Origin: Rhodospirillales bacterium
Lineage (GTDB): Bacteria > Pseudomonadota > Alphaproteobacteria > Rhodospirillales > Defluviicoccaceae
DNA length: 64,000 nucleotides
Assembly: GCA_007694935.1 (NCBI GenBank)
Contig: REES01000073.1
Coordinates: 1 to 64,000 of the forward strand
Direction of reading: 5' to 3'
Under the pieces are notes generated by a model. The model was not told where the DNA came from. It worked only from the letters and a program-made list of their open reading frames with translations, and searched no databases. Below are positions 45,403 to 54,900 of the stretch, one piece after another (positions within the stretch are counted from its first letter, which is position 1; each line of letters begins with the position of its first letter). Position numbers and translations under genes: made by a program.

Positions 45403-45669
45403 GTGACGGAGAGTAGATTGGATATCCTGATTGAAACAAAGCACGTTCTTCGCGACAGCTTGAAGCTGGGTGACCGTGTTCATGGGTTCGATTCAGGGAC
45501 GCCACTGTTCGGCAGCCTGCCCGAACTGGACTCCATGGCGGTGGTGACCGTGATCACGGCCCTGGAGGAGCGGTTCGACATCGTGATCGATGACGAGGAG
45601 ATCTCGGCGGCAACCTTCGAGAGCCTGGGCAGCCTCAGTGCCATGATCGCGCGGAAGCTGTCGGGGTGA
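45403..45669 (+). CDS. Acyl carrier protein of the XrtA locus
   Basis: 88 residues, GTG start with a GGAAA site. The phosphopantetheine attachment Ser44 lies in ELDSMAVV, and the acidic helix that follows (ALEERFDIVIDDEEI) is typical of acyl carrier proteins. Upstream in-frame starts would overlap the YdcF-like gene and add unrelated sequence. XrtA loci commonly contain such a carrier with an acyl-CoA ligase and decarboxylase; those partners are absent here, so they may be elsewhere. It is nine bases before the first hydrolase gene. Confidence 0.85.
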   Translation: MTESRLDILIETKHVLRDSLKLGDRVHGFDSGTPLFGSLPELDSMAVVTVITALEERFDIVIDDEEISAATFESLGSLSAMIARKLSG

Positions 45670-45678
45670 ACCGCCGGG

Positions 45679-46551
45679 ATGCCGAAGCCGCAGCTCCAGC
45701 CCGTCTACTTGGAGGGTCCGGCCGGGCGACTGTTCGCGATTCTGGTCGCCCCGGCGCCTGACCAAGCTACGAACCTTGGGGTGGTGTACCTTCCTCCCTT
45801 CGGCGAGGAAATGAACCGGTCGCGCCGGATGGCCACCCTGCAGGCGCGGTCCCTGGCGGCCGCGGGGGTATCCGTTCTCTTGCTGGACCTGTTCGGCACC
45901 GGTGAAAGTGACGGCGATTTCGTCGACGCGCGCTGGGAGATCTGGCGCGAGGACGTAGCCGTCGCGCTGCGGTTCCTGGAGCAGCGCGGATGCTCGCGCC
46001 GGCTGTTGTGGGGGTTGAGGACGGGTGCCCTGTTGGCGGCGGAGGTGGCGGCTGACAGTGCCTCCTCGGTCCGGGATCTGGTGTTGTGGCAGCCGCTTCC
46101 GTCCGGGGATGCCATGATCAACAACCTGTTGCGCACGCGGGTGGCCGCTGCCATGGACGGGTCCGAACCGCCTGTCACCACTGCGGCCCTCCGGGCGACC
46201 CTGGGCCGAGGCGAGAGCATCGAGATTTCCGGGTATGAAGTTGCGCCGGCACTGGCTGCGGCACTGGGGAGCAGCCGACTGGAGGACTGCCGCTTGCCAT
46301 CCGGCGCCTCGGTTCGCTGGCTTGAGATTGCCGCGGAAGCCGGCCGGCCCCTGGCGCCGGCGTCACAGCGGCTGACCGCAGCCTGGCGGGAAGCCGGACT
46401 TACGGTAGTATCGGAGGTCGTTGCGGGCGAACCATTCTGGGCGCTGCAGGAGATTACACTGGCGCCAAGTCTCCTTGACGCGACACTGAGGTCGATACAT
46501 GGGTCGTTTCCTGAACGAGCGCGCGATCGTTTTTCGATGTCTGGGCGATGA
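45679..46551 (+). CDS. Exosortase A system-associated hydrolase 2 (alpha/beta fold)
   Basis: 290 residues. Segments GVVYLPPFGEEMNRSRRM, LLLDLFGTGESDGDF and LLWGLRTGALLAAEVA match the XrtA-linked alpha/beta-hydrolase family. At the nucleophile elbow the usual GxSxG is GLRTG, with Arg114 where Ser is expected. As I recall the family, this substitution is usual in this subgroup, so the protein may not be an ordinary esterase. Its last 53 bp overlap the start of the next gene. Confidence 0.85.
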   Translation: MPKPQLQPVYLEGPAGRLFAILVAPAPDQATNLGVVYLPPFGEEMNRSRRMATLQARSLAAAGVSVLLLDLFGTGESDGDFVDARWEIWREDVAVALRFLEQRGCSRRLLWGLRTGALLAAEVAADSASSVRDLVLWQPLPSGDAMINNLLRTRVAAAMDGSEPPVTTAALRATLGRGESIEISGYEVAPALAAALGSSRLEDCRLPSGASVRWLEIAAEAGRPLAPASQRLTAAWREAGLTVVSEVVAGEPFWALQEITLAPSLLDATLRSIHGSFPERARDRFSMSGR

Positions 46552-47389
46552 CCTGGTCGGCATCATCCACGATCCGGGCCGGCCATCCCGTCGCGGACTG
46601 GTCATCGTCGTCGGCGGACCGCAGTACCGGGTCGGCAGCCATCGTTCTTTCGTGCTGCTGGCCCGCTTCCTCGCCACAGCCGGAATCCCAGTGTTCAGGT
46701 TCGACTATCGGGGCCTCGGCGACAGCGACGGCGATTTTCTCGGCTTCGAACACCTTCGCGACGACATCGCTGCTGCCATAGATGCGTTTCTCATCGCCCA
46801 ACAGGGGCTGGACCAAGTCGTGTTGTGGGGGCTTTGCGATGCAGCCTCCGCTGCGCTCTGCTACGCACCGACGGACTCACGGGTGACGGGTGTCGTGCTG
46901 GCCAATCCGTGGGTTCGTTCCGAGGCCACGCTGGCGCGCGCGACACTGCGGCACTACTACCGCGACCGCGTGATGCAAAAGGCCTTCTGGGCCAAGTTGT
47001 TGCGCGGACGGCTCGACCCGATCGCCGCGGCGCGGTCGTTCCGGGACGTGGTCTCGCGCGCGAACTCGGCTGACCGTGCGCCGCCTGACGCAGTGGTGTC
47101 GTCGTCAACCCTCTCGCCGGCGGCGTCGGCCGATCCGACCCCGCTGCCGGAGCGAATGGCGGAAGCGTTGCGACGATACACCGGACAGGTACTCCTCATC
47201 ATGAGCGGCAGGGACCTGACGGCGCGGGAGTTCGACGATGTCATTGCCAGCTCGCAGTGCTGGCGGCGGGGGATGCGGACGCGGCAGGTGGTGCGGATCG
47301 ATCTGGCCGGCTGCGATCACACCTTCTCGCGTCGGCAATGGCGGGACGACGTTGCCAGGGCCACCCAGGGCTGGCTCGAATCCTGGTGA
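46499..47389 (+). CDS. Exosortase A system-associated hydrolase 1 (alpha/beta fold)
   Basis: 296 residues. The N-terminus MGRFLNERAIVFRCLGDDL and the segments LVIVVGGPQYRVGSHRSF and FRFDYRGLGDSDGDF identify it. The elbow reads LWGLCDAASAA, with Cys113 in the nucleophile position, and a His follows near the C-terminus (AGCDHTFSRRQW), so a Cys-His pair could be active. It is the last gene of the plus arm and ends 73 bp from the convergent cobT. Confidence 0.87.
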   Translation: MGRFLNERAIVFRCLGDDLVGIIHDPGRPSRRGLVIVVGGPQYRVGSHRSFVLLARFLATAGIPVFRFDYRGLGDSDGDFLGFEHLRDDIAAAIDAFLIAQQGLDQVVLWGLCDAASAALCYAPTDSRVTGVVLANPWVRSEATLARATLRHYYRDRVMQKAFWAKLLRGRLDPIAAARSFRDVVSRANSADRAPPDAVVSSSTLSPAASADPTPLPERMAEALRRYTGQVLLIMSGRDLTAREFDDVIASSQCWRRGMRTRQVVRIDLAGCDHTFSRRQWRDDVARATQGWLESW

Positions 47390-47462
47390 CCGACCGGGGT
47401 GGCAGGGTTGGTGACTCGCATCCGGGGGGTGTCGCGAAACGGCCTCCCGCTCCGGCGCTGGG

Positions 47463-48494
47463 TCAGGGGGTCGCGACTCCGGCTTCGGCAAAGGTCGCCA
47501 TGCCGGTGTGACATGCCACCGCTGCCCGCAGCACCGCGATGGCGAGCACCGCCCCCGAGCCCTCGCCCAGGCGCAAGCCGAGGTTCAGCAGCGGTTCCTT
47601 GTTGAGCACCGACAGCAGCCGCCGATGGCCGGGCTCGGCGGAAACATGGCCGGCTTGGCAATGATCGAGGGCGCCCGGATCGACCAACCCCAGCGGGGCC
47701 GCCGCGGCGGTGCAGATGAAGCCGTCGAGGACCACCGGCACCCGGAGCAGGCGCGCCGCCGTCACCGCGCCGGCAATCGCCGCCAGTTCCCGCCCCCCCA
47801 GCCGGCGCATCAGCTCCAGCGGGTCGCCGGCCGCATCGCGATGGCGGGCCACGGCGCGTTCCACCACCTTGGTCTTGTGCGCCAGTTCGGCCCCGACCAG
47901 CCCGGTCCCGGGCCCGGTCCAGTCGGCGGCCGCGCCGCCGAACAGCCCGCAGGCCAGTGCCGCGGCCGCGGTGGTGTTGCCGATCCCCATCTCGCCCAGC
48001 GCCAGCACGTCCATGGTGCGGTCGACCGAGACCATGCCGCGGTTGAAGGCGGCAAGAAACTCCGCTTCGGTCATCGCCGCCGCTTCGGTGAAGTCGGCGG
48101 TCGGCCGGTCCAGCTCGATGGCGTCCGCCGAGAAGGATACCGACAGCGCCCGGCAGAGTTGGTTGATGGCGGCACCACCGGCCAGGAAGTTGCTCACCAT
48201 CTGCGCCGTCACGGCGGCGGGAAAGGCGGACACCCCCTGACGCGCGACACCATGGTTGCCGGCGAACAGGCGCGCTGCCGGACGGTCCATCGTGGGCGGA
48301 TGGCGGCCCTGCCACAGGCTGAGCCAGCGGGCGAGATCTTCCAACCGGCCGAGGGAGCCGGGCGGCTTGGTCAGCTGAGCTTCGCGCCGGTCCGCTTGTT
48401 CGCCGGCATCCAGGTCCGGTCCCGGTGCGCCCACCAGCAGGCGGCGGATGTCCTCCAGCGATTCCACTTCATCGACGACCATGCTGGCCTCCAT
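47463..48494 (-). CDS. cobT: Nicotinate-nucleotide:dimethylbenzimidazole phosphoribosyltransferase
   Basis: Makes alpha-ribazole phosphate, the lower ligand of cobalamin (EC 2.4.2.21; also called CobU in alphaproteobacterial nomenclature). 343 residues. The LTKPPGSLGRLEDLA motif, LFAGNHGVARQGVSAFP, EMGIGNTTAAAAL and LNLGLRLGEGSGA (with the catalytic Glu) are all intact. The start at 48494 matches the family length; a longer open frame upstream does not. It is transcribed away from cobS, with 124 bp between their starts and no riboswitch in that gap. Confidence 0.95.
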   Translation of the reverse strand: MEASMVVDEVESLEDIRRLLVGAPGPDLDAGEQADRREAQLTKPPGSLGRLEDLARWLSLWQGRHPPTMDRPAARLFAGNHGVARQGVSAFPAAVTAQMVSNFLAGGAAINQLCRALSVSFSADAIELDRPTADFTEAAAMTEAEFLAAFNRGMVSVDRTMDVLALGEMGIGNTTAAAALACGLFGGAAADWTGPGTGLVGAELAHKTKVVERAVARHRDAAGDPLELMRRLGGRELAAIAGAVTAARLLRVPVVLDGFICTAAAAPLGLVDPGALDHCQAGHVSAEPGHRRLLSVLNKEPLLNLGLRLGEGSGAVLAIAVLRAAVACHTGMATFAEAGVATP

Positions 48495-48618
48495 GCGTTG
48501 CCCCCAAGTCCGCTGCGGCCGTGGTTGTGTTGTCGCCGAGCCTTCCTCTATACGCAAGGGCCTGACCCACGTCCGTCCTGCACTTCGCCACGCATCGCAT
48601 CGAAAGGATGGCACCGCC

Positions 48619-49452
48619 GTGGCCGACACCGGCCGTCACTCATCCGTCGCCCGCTACACGCGCACCGTCGCCTGCCAGGCAGAGGCGTTGGCACGGGACG
48701 TGCTCCAGGCCATCCGATTCCTCACCATCCTGGGAGTGGGGCCGGCTGCCCGCTTCATGGGTGTCGGCACCGGCGACCGCCCACAGCCGCCGCTGGCCGA
48801 CTGCATTCACGTCTTCCCGGTGGTCGGTGCCCTCGTCGGCGCCTTGGCGGGCGGGGTATGGCTGTTGGCTGGCGTGGCGGGTCTGCCGCCGCTCCTCGCC
48901 GCCGGGCTGGCCGTCGCCGCCGCTGCGGTGCTGACCGGCGGGCTGCACGAGGATGGCCTCGGCGACGTTGCCGACGGGTTCGGCGGCGGCCGCACCCGCG
49001 ACGACAAGCTTCGGATCATGCGGGACAGCCGGATCGGCTCGTTCGGTGCGCTTGCCGTGGTGTTCTCGATCGGCTTGCGGGTGGCTGCGCTCGCCGCGCT
49101 GCCGGTCACCCTGGGATTGGCGGCGCTGGTTGCTGCCGGTGCGCTGTCCCGGGCGACCCTGCCGGCGATCCTTTGGCGCTTGCCGTCGGCCCGCACCGCG
49201 GGCCTGGCCGCCGATGCCGGCCGACCGTCGACCTGGCAGGTGGGGATGGCGGCGGGGGTCAGCGTGGCCCTGGCGCTGCTGCTGCTGGCCCCGCCCGCGG
49301 CCGCAGCGGCCACCGCCGGCGCCGCCCTGGGGGCTGCGGCAGTGGCGGTGATCGCCTGTCGGCAGATCGGCGGACACACCGGCGATGTCTGCGGTGCCGC
49401 ACAGCAAGCGGCGGAAACCGCCGCCCTCATCGCCGTGGTGGCCTTGTCGTGA
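48619..49452 (+). CDS. cobS: Adenosylcobinamide-GDP ribazoletransferase (cobalamin synthase)
   Basis: Membrane enzyme that joins adenosylcobinamide-GDP and alpha-ribazole (EC 2.7.8.26; also named CobV, not to be confused with the chelatase subunit CobS). 277 residues with about six membrane helices. The signatures FLTILGV, GGLHEDGLGDVADGFGGG and KLRIMRDSRIGSFGA are clear. The GTG start is preceded by AAAGGA; an upstream frame of 57 codons has no similarity. Its stop overlaps the cobC start (GTGA). Confidence 0.94.
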   Translation: MADTGRHSSVARYTRTVACQAEALARDVLQAIRFLTILGVGPAARFMGVGTGDRPQPPLADCIHVFPVVGALVGALAGGVWLLAGVAGLPPLLAAGLAVAAAAVLTGGLHEDGLGDVADGFGGGRTRDDKLRIMRDSRIGSFGALAVVFSIGLRVAALAALPVTLGLAALVAAGALSRATLPAILWRLPSARTAGLAADAGRPSTWQVGMAAGVSVALALLLLAPPAAAAATAGAALGAAAVAVIACRQIGGHTGDVCGAAQQAAETAALIAVVALS

Positions 49453-50102
49453 GTCACCTTCCGGAGCCGTCCACCCACTGGTGGTGGATCCGCCATGCGC
49501 CCGTGCCGGATGCCGCCGGGCGCCTGTTCGGCCATCAGGATGTGTCCTGTGACACTTCGGATGTCCTGTCGTTTCGCGCCCTTGCGGCGCTCGTGCCGAG
49601 GGATCCGGTGTGGCTGGTGACACCCCTTCGCCGCACGCGGGAGACCCTGTCGGCCATTGCCGGCGCCCGCGGCGATGAGGCGCCGCCGGAGCCGGTCGTC
49701 GTGCCGGCCCTGATGGAACAGACGTTCGGCCGCTGGGAGGGCCTCCGCTGGACGGAGATGGAGTCGCTCGACCCCGCCGCGATGGCCAAGTTCTGGCAGG
49801 ACCCGGTACGCACGGCGCCGCCAGGGGGTGAGAGCTTCTGCGACCTGATCGACCGGGTCGGGGCCGAGATCGTCCGGCTGACCGCGGCCCATGCCGGCCG
49901 CAACATCGTCGCGGTGAGCCACGGCGGTCCGATCCGGGCCGCGGCGGCGCTGGCACTCGGTCTCACGCCGGAGGCGGCGATGGCGATCGTCATCGACAAT
50001 CTGTCGGTGACCCGGTTGAGCCACGTGGACGATGGCCTGCTGCGGGGCCGCGGCGGCGTGTGGCAGGTGCGGGGGATCAACCAGCCCAGCCGCTGGACCT
50101 GA
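49449..50102 (+). CDS. cobC: Histidine phosphatase family protein, probable alpha-ribazole phosphatase
   Basis: 217 residues. The phosphohistidine motif WIRHAP near residue 13, a second Arg in TPLRRTRETLSAIA, EQTFGRWEG and VSHGGPIRAA define the branch. Coupling to cobS by a 4-bp overlap suggests it removes phosphate from alpha-ribazole phosphate or from adenosylcobalamin phosphate in the last cobalamin steps. The very long open frame running upstream of it is antisense to cobT and not coding. Confidence 0.85.
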   Translation: MSHLPEPSTHWWWIRHAPVPDAAGRLFGHQDVSCDTSDVLSFRALAALVPRDPVWLVTPLRRTRETLSAIAGARGDEAPPEPVVVPALMEQTFGRWEGLRWTEMESLDPAAMAKFWQDPVRTAPPGGESFCDLIDRVGAEIVRLTAAHAGRNIVAVSHGGPIRAAAALALGLTPEAAMAIVIDNLSVTRLSHVDDGLLRGRGGVWQVRGINQPSRWT

Positions 50103-50112
50103 ACGATCGGCG

Positions 50113-50298
50113 CGTGCTACCACTGGCGGCGCTGTCGGAACAGGGAAGCCGGTGCGCAGCGGACAGCCGCTGCCAGTCCGGCGCTGCCCCCGCAACTGTG
50201 AGAGGCGAGGCCGCGATATCCTCAAGCCACTGGCGCTCCGGCGCCGGGAAGGCGGTCGCGGCCGAGGACCCCGAGCCAGAAGACCTCTCCGGCAGCTT
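50113..50298 (+). promoter_or_regulatory. Cobalamin riboswitch
   Basis: Contains the ordered elements of the adenosylcobalamin aptamer: GGGAAGCCGGTG (50143-50154), a GCCAGTCCGGCGCTGCCCCCGC run read in two pieces near 50172-50193 followed by AACTGTGAG, GCCACTGGCG near 50226, CGGGAAGGCGG near 50245 and the B12 box GAGCCAGAAGACCT (50273-50286). It starts ten bases after cobC and ends about 34 bp before the cobU start, where a GGCGGAGG ribosome site lies. Cobalamin should repress the downstream genes, and cobU-cobW-cobN-cobO lie directly behind it. Confidence 0.94.
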
Positions 50299-50331
50299 GG
50301 CGTTCACTGACCTCGGGCGGAGGATCAGGGC

Positions 50332-50877
50332 GTGGGCCCGACTGCTGTTTCCGGATTGCCTCCTGTCACCCTCATTCTCGGCGGTGCCCGCTCCGGCAAG
50401 AGCGCGTATGCCGAAGCGATGGTGTGTGCCGCCGGCCCCGGCCTCTACCTCGCCACCGCCGAGGCCGGCGATGCCGAGATGGCGGACCGCATCCGCCATC
50501 ACCGGGCCCGTCGCGGCGCGTGTTGGACGACGGTGGAAGAGCCGCTGGACCTGGTGACCGCGCTGGGCCGGCTGGCGGCACCGGATCGAACCATCCTGGT
50601 CGACTGCCTCACCCTCTGGCTCAGCAACCTGATGGCAGCGGAGCGCGACGTCGCCCTGGAGACCCGCCGCCTGCAGGCGGCGCTGGCCGACCTGCCGGGA
50701 CCCGTCGTTCTGGTCAGCAACGAGGTCGGGCTTGGCCTGGTGCCGACCACGCCGCTCGGCCGGCTCTTTCGCGATGCCGCCGGCCGCCTCAACCAGGCGG
50801 TTGCCGGGATCGCCCAACGGGTGGTGTTCATCGCCGCCGGCCTTCCCCTGATCCTCAAGGAACCCGACAGACCATGA
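50332..50877 (+). CDS. cobU: Adenosylcobinamide kinase/adenosylcobinamide-phosphate guanylyltransferase
   Basis: Bifunctional enzyme (CobU/CobP) that phosphorylates adenosylcobinamide and adds GMP. 181 residues, GTG start. The P-loop is LGGARSGKSAYAE at the N-terminus, with YLATAEAGDAEMADRIRHHRARRG (the GMP-accepting His, read in part), DCLTLWLSN and VSNEVGLGLVPTTPLGR. First gene after the riboswitch; its stop overlaps the cobW start (ATGA). Confidence 0.95.
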   Translation: MGPTAVSGLPPVTLILGGARSGKSAYAEAMVCAAGPGLYLATAEAGDAEMADRIRHHRARRGACWTTVEEPLDLVTALGRLAAPDRTILVDCLTLWLSNLMAAERDVALETRRLQAALADLPGPVVLVSNEVGLGLVPTTPLGRLFRDAAGRLNQAVAGIAQRVVFIAAGLPLILKEPDRP

Positions 50878-51905
50878 AAACGCCCGTCACCGTGATCACC
50901 GGCTTCCTCGGCGCCGGCAAGACGACCTTGCTCCGCCACCTGCTCACCCATGCCGCCGGTCGGCGCATCGCCGTCATCATCAACGAGTTCGGTGACCTCG
51001 GGGTGGACCGGGAGCTGCTGCTGGGTTGTGGCATCGCGGGCTGCGGCGAGGACGACTTGGTGGAACTGCCCAACGGCTGCATCTGCTGCACCGTCGCCGA
51101 TGCGTTCCTGCCGACCATTGAACGGCTGCTGCACCGGGTCGATCCGCCGGATCACATCGTCATCGAGACCTCAGGGCTGGCCCTGCCAAAGCCGCTGATC
51201 AAGGCGTTCGATTGGCCGGAGGTGCGCTCCCGGGCCACCGTCGACGCCGTGGTCGCGGTGGTCGATGCGGCTGCGGTGGCGGCTGGGCAATTCGATGGGG
51301 ACGGGTCCGGCAGGGCAGGGGCTCTGGCCGGCGGTCAGCCCGTCGACCACGAATCTCCGCTGGAGGAGCTGTTCGAGGATCAGGTCCTGGCTGCGGACCT
51401 GGTGGTCCTCAACAAGACGGACCTGGTGGACCCGACGATGCTGGCGGCCGTGCGCGGGCGGGTCGGCGTCACCGCCCGGCCGGCCACCAAGGTGATCCCC
51501 GCGCGTCACGGCGGACTCGACTTGACCGCGTTGCTGGGCGTCGGTGCGGCCGCGGAGGATGATCTCGCCGCCCGTCCATCCCACCATGACGCCCCTGGAC
51601 CCGACGATGACCACGGCCACGATGAATTCGAGAGCTTCGTGGTCGAACTCGCCGCCATTGCCGATCCGGCGGTGCTCGAGCGGCGGCTCAGCCGCGTGCT
51701 GGCCGAGCACGACGTGCTGCGCGTCAAGGGCTTCCTGGATGTCCCGGACAAGGCGATGCGCCACGTCGTCCAGGCGGTGGGGCCGCGTATCCAGCGGTAT
51801 TATGATCGGCCCTGGCAGGTGGACGAGGCGCGCCTGAGCCGCCTCGTGGTGATCGGGCGGTCGCCGCTGGACCAGGCCGCGGTGCAGGCCGCTCTGGCCG
51901 GCTGA
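50874..51905 (+). CDS. cobW: CobW-type GTP-dependent metal chaperone
   Basis: COG0523 GTPase, here most likely delivering cobalt to the chelatase CobN. 343 residues. Walker A GFLGAGKTT begins at residue 10, the metal-binding GCICCTV motif follows near 70, a short His/Asp-rich tract (DDDHGHDE) precedes the C-terminal domain, and VLNKTDL is the guanine-specificity motif. Overlap with cobU and a 32-bp gap to cobN point to cobalt rather than zinc or nitrile hydratase maturation. Confidence 0.93.
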   Translation: MKTPVTVITGFLGAGKTTLLRHLLTHAAGRRIAVIINEFGDLGVDRELLLGCGIAGCGEDDLVELPNGCICCTVADAFLPTIERLLHRVDPPDHIVIETSGLALPKPLIKAFDWPEVRSRATVDAVVAVVDAAAVAAGQFDGDGSGRAGALAGGQPVDHESPLEELFEDQVLAADLVVLNKTDLVDPTMLAAVRGRVGVTARPATKVIPARHGGLDLTALLGVGAAAEDDLAARPSHHDAPGPDDDHGHDEFESFVVELAAIADPAVLERRLSRVLAEHDVLRVKGFLDVPDKAMRHVVQAVGPRIQRYYDRPWQVDEARLSRLVVIGRSPLDQAAVQAALAG

Positions 51906-51937
51906 TGGCGCCGACCCGATGATCCACCGCTGATACC

Positions 51938-54900
51938 GTGCACCTTCTCGCCTCCACCCCCGGTGGTCTCGTCGACGGCGCGGAGGCGGTCGACCTGGAT
52001 CAAAGCCCGGGCGACTTCGTCGTGCTGTCGGCGGCCGATACCGAGCTCGCCTGCCTGGCGGCGGCGCGTGCGCGCATCCGTGATGCCGGGTTTCCGAGCC
52101 TCCGGCTGGCGAGCCTCCTGCACCTCGGCCACCATCTGTCCGTGGACCTGTATGTTGAGAAGACGCTTGCCCGGGCCCGCCTGGTGATCGTGCGGCTCCT
52201 GGGCGGGCGGAGCTACTGGCCCTATGGTCTCGAGCAGGTGGCATCCGCGTGTCGTGCGCGCGGCATCGCGCTGGCCGTCCTGCCGGGCGATGATGCGCCG
52301 GATCCGGAGCTGGAGGGTTATGGAACCCTGCCCCGGGAGCCGCTGGATCGTCTGTGGCGCTATGCTGTCGAGGGCGGCATCGACAATGCCCAGTCGATGC
52401 TCCGCTATGCGGCAACCCTGATCGGCCACGAAAGTCCGTGGCAAGAGCCGCGTCCGCTGCTGCGGGCCGGCATCTACTGCCCATCGGTCGCCGCCCCCGA
52501 TCTCGCTTCGGTCCGCCAGGGCTGGCGGGATGGCGCCGGTCGGGCGCTGCTGGTGTTCTACCGGGCGCTGATGCAGGCCGGGAACGTGGCCGTGATCGAC
52601 GGCCTGCTCCAGGCACTGACCGATACCGGCCTCAATGCGCTGGCGGTCTATGTGTCGAGCCTCAAGGACCCGCTCGCCGCCGCCATCCTGCGGCAACTGG
52701 TGGCGGAGGTCCCGCCGGACGTGATCCTCAATGCCACCGGCTTTGCCGTGTCCGCGCCTGGTGCGGAACCGGCCGACAGTCCTCTCGACGGCACCGACTG
52801 TCCGGTCATCCAGGTGATCTTCTCGGGCGGCGACCATGACGGCTGGCAGGCCGGGACCCGCGGGCTGTCCGCCCGCGACATCGCCATGAACGTCGCCTTG
52901 CCGGAAGTGGACGGGCGCATCATCAGCCGGGCGGTCTCGTTCAAGGGGCGGGAGCGCCGCGACGATGCGACCGAAGCCGACATCGTCACCTACCGGCCGG
53001 TAGCCGACCGCCTCGCCTTCGTCGCGAACCTGGCCGCCGCATGGGTGCGGCTCAGGCGGACTCCGGCGGCCATCCGGCGCGTCGCCATCGTGCTTGCCAA
53101 CTACCCCAATCGCGACGGACGCCTCGGCAACGGTGTCGGCCTCGATACCCCCGCAGGCACCGTCGCCGTGCTGGAGGCGATGCACCATGCCGGCTATCGC
53201 GTCGAGGACCTTCCGCCGGACGGCAACGCCCTGATCGGCCGCTTGGCGGCCGGCCCCACCAATGCCTATCACGCCCTGGACGGCCGGGTGCTGCAGGAAA
53301 CGTTTTCCCTCGCCGACTATCACCAGTTCTTCGCCGAATTGCCGGAGGCGACCCGGCATCGCGTCACCGAGCGTTGGGGGCCGCCGGAGCGGGACCCGCT
53401 CTACCGCCAGGGCGAACTGGACTGCGGCCGGTTCGCGATCCCGGCGTTTCGTTGTGGCAACGTCGCCATCGCCCTGCAGCCGGCCCGCGGGTATGGCATC
53501 GATCCCGCCTCCAGCTACCACGAACCGGACCTGCCGCCGCCCCATGGCTACCTCGCGTTCTACGCCTGGCTTCGCCATGGCTTTGGCGCCCATGCCGTGA
53601 TCCACATGGGCAAGCACGGCAACCTGGAATGGCTCCCCGGCAAGGCGCTGGCCCTGTCCCAGGCGTGCTTTCCGGAGGCGGTCCTGGGACCGTTGCCCCA
53701 TCTCTATCCGTTCATCGTCAATGATCCGGGTGAGGGCAGCCAAGCCAAACGCCGCACCCAGGCGGTGATCATCGACCACCTGACGCCACCGCTGACCCGG
53801 GCCGAAAGCTACGGCCCGCTGCGCGATCTGGAACGGCTGGTGGACGAGTATTTCGAGGCGGCGGGCCTCGATCCAAGGCGACTGCGCGTCCTGGCCGAGG
53901 AGATCCTGTCGCTTTGCCGCGTGTCCGGTCTGGACGAAGACTGCGGCATCGGACCCGCGGACGACCGCAATACCGCCCTCGGCAAGCTTGACGGCTATCT
54001 CTGCGAACTGAAGGAGATGCAGATCCGCGACGGGCTGCATGTGTTCGGCCGCTCCCCCCAGGGCACGCAGCTTCGGGACCTGCTGGTCGCCCTGGTGCGC
54101 ACCCCCCGCGGCGATGGCCGGGAGGGTGGTGCGTCACTGCTGCGGGCCTTGGCGGACGACCTGGACCTCGGCTTCGATCCGCTGGATGCGGCCCTCGGCG
54201 ATCCCTGGGTCGGCCCGCGGCCGGCGGTGCTCGCCGACAGAGAGGCGTGGCGCACCGTGGGCGACACCGTCGAGCGCCTGGAACGGCTGGCAGCGGCCCT
54301 GGTCGCGGGTGAAGCGGAACCTGATCCCGCTTGGCACCGGGCCGGTGCGGTTCTGGCCGCCGTGGCGGCGCGGCTGCGGCCCGCCGTGCTGGCCTCGGGA
54401 CCGGCGGAGGTCGAGGGGCTGTTGGCCGGGCTGGACGGCCGGTTCGTGGCGCCGGGGCCCGCCGGGGCGCCCACCCGCGGCCGGCCCGAGGTGCTGCCCA
54501 CCGGCCGCAACTTCTACGCTGTGGATACCCGGAGCGTGCCAACACCGGCGGCATGGACCCTCGGCTGGCGGTCGGCGACCTTGCTGATCGAGCGCCACGT
54601 CCAGGACCATGGTGCCTGGCCCCGACGGTTGGCGCTGACCGCCTGGGGCACGAGCAACATGCGTACCGGCGGCGACGACATCGCCCAGGGCTTGGCGCTG
54701 ATGGGGGTGAGGCCCACCTGGGACGGGGCGTCGGGCCGGGTCACCGGCTTCGAGATCATGCCGGCCACGGTGCTGGACCGGCCGCGGGTGGATGTGACGC
54801 TCCGCATTTCCGGTTTCTTCCGGGACGCGTTTCCGGGGCTGGTCGACCTGTTCGATGCGGCGGTCCGTGCCGTGGCGGCCCTGGACGAGCCGGCGGAGAC

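Noticed and set aside
47508-49448. Very long open frame upstream of cobC in the same frame
   Set aside because: It is antisense to cobT and then out of frame with cobS. Family similarity begins only at the GTG at 49449.
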